From Sclerodactyla briareus (taxonomy: Eukaryota; Echinodermata; Holothuroidea; Dendrochirotida; Sclerodactylidae): DNA of 64,000 nucleotides. Shown in pieces: positions 58,065-64,000 of the stretch. The stretch spans positions 127,001-191,000 of the forward strand of contig JAODTK010004954.1 in the NCBI GenBank assembly GCA_026419785.1. The letters run 5' to 3'. Numbering within the stretch: the stretch's first letter is position 1; every line of letters starts with the position of its first letter. The notes below the pieces were generated by a model. The model had not been told where the DNA came from and did not search any database. It saw only the letters and a program-made list of their open reading frames with translations. The translations under genes were made by a program, and so were the position numbers.

Positions 58065-58645
58065 ACAAAAGCTCCGACATTGCGTGTACTGAAAGTCATA
58101 TACGAAACAGAAGTCAGTGTGGAGCGTTGTTGCTATGCCAAACGCGCCATCAACTGACGGTGGTGTTATAGTGACATGGGATTTAGGCGATATGATTCGC
58201 ATTTCGTCAGAAGATCAGAATGTGTTCCGTTTGACCGGCTCATCTGATTACAGCTTCACATTAATAAGCTCTAGGTCACTCCGGATTGTTATATTTTATA
58301 TATGATGGGGTTTTTCAGAGGGCCAATCAATCGGTTCCGAATTAATTACGTTGTTTCTGTACCTCCGTAATGAAGGGTCTGACTCTCTCTTTCTGAAACA
58401 GGGTAACAATCAATGAGTGTGTTTCAGAATCTTGCAACTATGATAACCATTTTTACTATGGAGCAACGACGGTATTTTCGGGGGGTCTATGGTCGAGGGA
58501 ATTCGCGGATAGAGAGTCAATGAACTGACTGTGTTACGATGTACACACATTAGGGCGCTCCATCACACGGAATTTGACAGGGCAACACAATACTGCGCTC
58601 CGTGTCCTCTCCCGTTACCACTAGAATAACTCCATGTTTTCACAT
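58065..58645 (+). repeat. Dispersed repeat pair R2, copy 2
   Basis: Matches 18545-19175 (phrases listed there), with small indels throughout. Confidence 0.7.
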
Positions 58646-58884
58646 ACCTCAGCGACACACATGAATACCGTAGAACAAAAAAACAACTTAAACTAGACGT
58701 CGCCTGGCGGGGAAACCGCCCGTGTATATCTCACTTGGATTCAATCAGAGGGTTGACATTGGTTAAAACTTGTTTTCTATCAGAAGGGGATATAATCCAG
58801 GGAAGTGGGGGGATGGTTCCAATGCACACACTGTGCTCCGAACATAATGCAAATGGTCAATCTCTGGCAAAAAAAAATCATTTT

Positions 58885-59430
58885 CGCAAAAATTCAAAAT
58901 GGTCGCCGGGTGGGGTCGTATGAGGCGAAAACAAAAATTGGTCTCAAAATGATCGCCACGCTGCAAAACCAAACGCGCAAAAGCGAAAAACTCAGAAGAA
59001 GGGCCGCTGTCAGAGCGGTTGTGGCGATGCTAACTGTTCCACCCTTTTGAAACTTTCCATTACGTGATCATGTGTTTACAAAGTTTAATAAAAAATACAA
59101 TGCAAAACTGCTGAAGAATGATTTCCGCAGAAAAACAAAATGGCTACACGGTGGGGTCGTATGGGGCGGGAAAAAGTTGGTCTTTCAAACGATCGCCATA
59201 CTTCAAAACGCGCAAATCCAGCGAGAAACTCAGTTTCGCTAAAACTATAAAATGGCCGCCGTCAGAGCGGTCGGGCGACCGCCCACTCGACTCATTCAAT
59301 AATTGTATTAGACGATCATGTGTGCAAAGTTCATATGGATAGACAAGGCACTAGCGAGTTATTGTACAAATTCTATCAATTCAGTTTCATTGAAAATCCA
59401 AGATGGCCGCCGCGAGTGTGGTCCCGTGAC
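58885..59430 (+). repeat. ~240-bp tandem repeat with AAAATGGCCGCC
   Basis: Shared blocks are AAAATGG....GGTGGGGTCGTATG (58895 and 59137, 240 bp apart), GCCGC.GTCAGAGCGGT (59005 and 59249) and a related AAGATGGCCGCC at 59400. Open frames on it are not conserved. Confidence 0.7.
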
Positions 59431-59544
59431 GCCCACATCCGAACTCATCCGAGAATCTGTGAGGGCGAACATGTGTGCAGAGTTTCGTGTCACTCGGGGG
59501 ATCGGCACATTTGTTAGAGAGTTATTGCGTTAACAACGAAAATC

Positions 59545-59625
59545 TTCGGCCGCGGCGTAGCGGTTTCGGCCGCAGCGGTGGCGCGGCGGCGGTAGCGTGG
59601 CGGCGGCGGCGGAGACGACGCTGCC
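59545..59625. repeat. GC-rich CGGCGG block
   Basis: Contains TTCGGCCGCGGCGTAGCGG then TTTCGGCCGCAGCGG and several GGCGGCGG groups in an otherwise AT-rich setting. The composition resembles 54408-54448. Confidence 0.6.
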
Positions 59626-59649
59626 AAAACCATAATATCGACCGAAGTG

Positions 59650-60465
59650 GGGTTATAATTCCAGGAGGATATAGCGTGTAATTTACGCAATTTGATGCAT
59701 TAGCCCCGCCCCATTTTCTCGGCGGTAAAAGTCGAGCTGTAAAGACCACAGGTTGGTCAGTTGTGGCGTCTGTATGTATATGTGATATCAAATATCAAGC
59801 GCGCGCTTAGGACAGCGTATTAGAAGGCAATGGCCAGTACTATCCTCGATAAATGTTGAGCTGTGTGGCGGGCAATCCACAAAGATTATCAAAGAACAAT
59901 TGACATATATAGTTTACTTTTTTCGAATTTCGATAATACCTTTGTAAGTAAATATGACGAAATTATTGACACCCTTGACAAAAAGATCCCCCCCCCCCCG
60001 GGTCCCAATGGCACGACGTCACGCGGGAATCAGTTGAGGTCAGAGAAACAGAGATCCGCCAGGATAGACTATTGTATAAACCCAGCTTTTTATTCTGGGA
60101 GCTATGACGATTGGCACTAATGGCAATACGTCGAGGAGCGGAGGCCCCAAAGTATCAAACAATCCGGAGGCTCCTGATGTGGCGCAATCCCTAGCTTTCA
60201 AGGTAAGGTGACGCTGATCCGGATTAATGAACGATAAATCCGACGCGCGAGCCCGCCTTGTAGAATGAAACTCATGTCTACTTTAGGGCAAACTCGATGT
60301 CACGAAAGGAAGCTGGAGGGTGGGAAGGCCCACGGGGTATGCGGCATGCATCCAGAGACGCCCGGGGTGCGGCCATCCGTTCCCTCGAAGTTGCCTCAAT
60401 TTTTAGCTCTGCAATCATCCCAACTGACTTAAAAGAGAACTCGTTGTTCCGTTCACTCTAAAAAA
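59650..60465. other. No gene recognised
   Basis: Mixed composition with a poly-C run near 59989-59998. Open frame 59863-60120 crosses that run and has no recognisable domain. Confidence 0.35.
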
Positions 60466-60474
60466 AGTTGTGTA

Positions 60475-60610
60475 ACTAACACCTATCGCGGTGTTTTGTA
60501 AGGAATTACACAATGTTGTGTAAAATGCACAATTTGTGTATGTTTTCACGTAACCTTTACATAATGTTTGTGTAATTCTTTACACAACAACGGGGATAGT
60601 GTGCGCTAGT
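60475..60610. repeat. Foldback element with TTGTGTAA arms
   Basis: The left arm (CACCTATCGCGGTGTTTTGT then GGAATTACACAA) pairs imperfectly with the right arm (TTGTGTAATTCTTTACACAA then CAACGGGGATAGTG). Internal TTACACAA and TTGTGTAA repeats add further symmetry. It looks like a small MITE or foldback. Confidence 0.6.
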
Positions 60611-60639
60611 TCATAGTCCAATAGTGTCGTGGTAAATTC

Positions 60640-61600
60640 TACACACATTTTCAGGCTTGTTTGGGTTCATTTGGTCACAGTTAAATGAATGTAAAATATT
60701 TCGTGTTACCTACGTTAAGACCATACTATACTATCAAGTGGGGGGCATCAATTACTGTTTCACATTTGACGCAAGAAACAACAGGATTCATTCACTACTT
60801 TGCCTATTTACCCAAAGTATACGACGCTGTGTGGTTTCACTTCTGTCCCATACTTATTATTTCCTAACTTAGGCCGAACAATTATTCCCTCCGGGGACAA
60901 TTCCGCTGGCCTTTGTAATTCCACCCAATTATTCGTTTTAAGGCAACATTTCTGATAGTATTTTTGATCCCTAACAGTTTTCTTATAGTGGAGCACAAAG
61001 GCCCTCTCGAGTACATAGACGTCTTACAAGTCGCTTCTCCAGACTGCGAATTTCTACGGGAAATGATTCCATTCCTTACAAGGCTCACAAGTTCAGAACG
61101 CCTTTCTCTCATTTCGTCCAACACTTTGGAGTTGGAGAAGATTTGCAGAGATAGAAACGAGTTAACGATTAAGACAATAACTGCAATCATTCCCCCATGT
61201 CCTCTGTTAGCCCACTGATTCTTTGGACACCTCCCATGGTTGTTACTTCGTTACTCATGGGAAATTCTTAAGACCCAGGGGGTGCAAATGGGTAATACAA
61301 AAGGCGATGTGCAATGGGCTTCAACCTGAACATTGACATGGTCAATGGGTCCGCATTGGCCTCCAAGGGTCTTCATGGGATTTACATAGGGTTCTGTAAC
61401 AGTCGTATAGCCCCATCAACAACGAGGTTCTCATTATGGCCAATTGAGTCTACAGTAACCTCATTTTACTGGGATTCATGGGAAATCTCACAATATAACG
61501 CCACAGGAGATCCGGCATATGATTACAACCTAATAATATTCAATTCCACTTTTAATGGCCGGTGGCGCCACTCATTTGGGCAATGTTTTGAGTGAAGAAG
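60640..61600. other. Open-frame-rich segment, no gene recognised
   Basis: Several medium open frames without low complexity lie here: plus 60964-61218 (84 codons, for example LTRLTSSERLSLISSNTLEL) and 61314-61595 (93 codons), minus 60882-61190 (102 codons). None matches a family I know, and the plus and minus frames overlap, so at most one strand is real. No intron borders could be chosen with confidence. Confidence 0.3.
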
Positions 61601-61609
61601 CGGCAATAG

Positions 61610-64000
61610 GGCCCTTGCTCATGCGGCATTCCTGCTAATCAGATAGTATTAAACCCATGCCAATAGGCGCATGGCAGTTACATTTTAAAGCGCTCCAAAC
61701 TCCAGGGGGATTGCCGGAATGTTCGCGGAAGTATAGATTTTCCCGGAAGGATTCTTCGCATCAGTTCTTGTTCATATTTTTTAAATCACTGCGTTTTCCT
61801 CATTTCTTTCACGAAAGACATGAATTAGAAGAGAGAGGTTGTAATTTCAGAGTCATCCGAAGGAACCTATGTGGGAATCGATAAACTGTACCGAGTGACG
61901 TCCTAGTACCGTCTTTATTACCGGTTAGAAGTCCAAATAAAATAGCCTCGCATACATACGGTTGTTACTTGTTACTACGATCGGAAATGCACCTGTTCGA
62001 TTCTGGTCTAATTTGCTTGTGTGTCTTTTTCTTCCTGTTTGGCCCCGTGTGTCGTTGAGCTGGCCTACCTAAAGTCCAATAAACCTGGTTCGAGGATTTG
62101 AGTTCGAGCCCCGTCAAAGTCGAGACTGATTTTACACACTGTATACTAGGGAGGCGACCAATTCCAATGGACACATGGGCGTCGATCCTGGAGGACAGGG
62201 GCCGCCCCCCCCACACTTTTCGAATTTGGGGGGGGGGGGGGGGTTTGGGGGGTGGGGGGGGGTATCAGAAATGATCCGTAACTGTCGTCTTCTATATTGT
62301 CGATGAGCGATGCATTTTTGAGGCATATTCTGGCGTATATATGAAGCTTATGCAAGTGGTCTCACTCATAACATAAGTGAGACTATTCTATTTGTTGTGT
62401 TTAAACAAAGGTAGATTCCACATACGATTTCCATCATGATTATAACACGGAGCGTCGTTGGCACACGTAGCGTCGCACTGTTTCCCAGACACATTTGAGT
62501 AAAAGCAAGTTTGCAGATCCAGGAACAACCGCTTGTGCAAAAATAGGCACAATTCAGGCATACAAACCATACAACCTGCCAAATTGGATAAACGGCCCAC
62601 AATGTCAGCAGAATACCGCATTTCTCTGTCGAAAGCCGATGATTGAGCACAAATTTGTCATTCTTGTCAAGTTTTGGACCGTTGGTGATTTTATCGATTG
62701 TCCAAGAAATTGCAAAAAATTTGTCCGTTCCCGGTGCCCTGGTGGTTGTTTCGCTGTCTTACGTAGACCACGTGCACGTACTATGGATTCCGTGAAGAAT
62801 CGTTGAGTGCAAATTTTGTAATTTCTGGGACTATATTTTACAAATTGCCTCCTAGACATGAATTTTCTAGCGCTGAAGGCATCGCTTGACGATGCACTCC
62901 AATTTGAACAAGATAGACGATGCACTTCAATTTCAACAAACAGTCCGTGGCCACCAGATCCGAAACTAAACGAAACATTGTGGAACGCCTCGAGAATTCC
63001 CTGGATTGAATGCGCTTAGAGGAATGAAATAGTATGTTACAAAACCCGGGCAAGAAATGAATATTCTAGCCAAGATGGAGAAGCATTTTTAAATCATTAA
63101 CTATATATATACCAGGAAACCGTGCGAAATTAGCATCTTTCGACTGTTCGTGTGTTCTACCTCATGAATTGCAACAAATTCAAACAAACTTTGTGAATTC
63201 AGTCAAAATTTCCGCCGAAAGAAACTGGTACGAGGCCTCGAGGCAAAAAGAAAATTATAAACCTAGGTTATCTAGAATGGGCTACCCGTCCGGTCTGACT
63301 TCAAGCTTTCCCTAGACCCTTAGTGCGGCAGGGAAGTAGGATTCAGGCCAGTGACCAAAAGAAGAGAACTTACTGCCCGTTGGTGTGACAGACATTTTCG
63401 CACCAAAAAAAAAAATCACATTTTTAGAAGCGATGAATGCACCTAAAGACAAAACTTTTAAAAGGGGGGACGGGTAAACCCGACTGCCTAAGACCCCTTC
63501 ACAGGGACCTATATAATAAATGTTAGCCCCTCGATAGTCAGAAATGTATTACGTCACTGCTGCAGACAGAGTTGAAAAACATAATCTAGACCTCAGTGAC
63601 GGATTCCAAGTTATCCTTTCTTTCTGCCAACATGAAATCACCAGGGCCACTTATAATTCGCAGAGGCTGAGAATACATCCACCCTATAAATCATTTTGAG
63701 CTACTCCCAAGGTGACAGGAGTAACTAGGCTAGATAGTTCGTTCACAATTCAATTAAGTGTAAATCCAAAATGCTTTGACTTCTGGCTCAGACATTGAAA
63801 AAATCGGGCAAAATTGACAATCATTCGGAAACTTGGACCAGAAAAAGGCAAAAGTGAAGGAAATGCCCAAAAGTCTGCTGACTGGCCTGAATTTTCAATC
63901 AAACGCCTCGAAAAACATGCAAAAATTTTCACGCGCTTCGCGGGGCTGCCGCTTTTCTGTCGTTTAGGCACAAACATGTCCTGCCAAGAATCAGAAGGGT
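61610..64000. other. No gene recognised; G-run and weak cysteine-rich frames
   Basis: 62228-62262 is a broken poly-G stretch. Around 62390-62810 open frames on both strands have several cysteines (minus 62388-62621, plus 62495-62806), but they overlap and no splice borders are clear. At 63750-63977 the minus strand resembles the interior of the ~1.0-kb elements (GCGCTTCGCG, CAAAAGTCTGC, 'CTGAATTTTCAATC'), so it is probably an element fragment running off the window. Confidence 0.35.

Noticed and set aside
62070-62130. tRNA-like GTTCGAGCC box
   Set aside because: The T-arm stem does not pair, and no D-arm or acceptor stem fits around it.
62388-62806. Cysteine-rich open frames on both strands
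   Set aside because: They overlap in antisense, have no clear splice borders and do not show the cysteine spacing of the mini-exon family.

Overview
The window is repeat-rich DNA from an animal nuclear genome. There is no operon-like gene packing, and no long open frame except over low-complexity DNA. It carries decayed pieces of metazoan-type retroelements (L1/Tx1-like, L2/CR1-like and Penelope-like), hAT-like non-autonomous elements, satellites, minisatellites and many poly-G/poly-C runs. The style fits a marine invertebrate, perhaps a deuterostome such as an echinoderm, hemichordate or lancelet, but the species cannot be fixed from sequence alone. Copies of one repeat differ by many single-base indels, so either the copies are old or the assembly is noisy. 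This breaks reading frames throughout.

Layout. 0-4.4 kb: a left cluster of short cysteine-rich exon candidates (best at 3934-4037 and 4299-4389), a hAT-like MITE at 789-1050, an L1/Tx1-like reverse transcriptase fossil at 2040-2471 and a tandem repeat carrying a perfect DR1 (AGGTCA) site. 4.4-12.3 kb: an antisense L2-type LINE tail (6150-6500), an element-like inverted-repeat block (6886-8385) and a second L2/CR1-type RT fossil (11660-12350). 12.36-15.9 kb and 37.2-41.9 kb: two direct copies of a large repeat, the second carrying a 760-bp insertion with a 9-bp target-site duplication. 17.6-18.3 kb: an antisense Penelope-like fossil. 18.5-19.2 and 58.1-58.6 kb: another repeat pair. 21.8-22.2 and 34.8-35.2 kb: the same minisatellite in opposite orientation. 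22.75-23.66 kb: a ~180-bp satellite array. 28.2-29.2, 52.9-53.9 and 56.3-57.2 kb (reversed): three copies of a ~1.0-kb DNA element. 43.6-55.7 kb: a duplicated block holding an alternating array of two mini-exons. 57.3-60.6 kb: diverged tandem repeats and a foldback element.

The most interesting signal is the mini-exon array. Exon type B (48 bp) and exon type A (about 99 bp, six cysteines spaced C-x-C-x3-C-x6-CC-x2-C) alternate B-A-B-A-B at 45.4-46.9 kb and A-B-A-B at 52.6-55.5 kb. Both have AG/GT borders and both are phase 1-1, so pairs could be added without changing frame. The diverged left cluster keeps the cysteines and differs from the right cluster largely at third codon positions, which points to past selection on a protein. 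I do not recognise the protein family.
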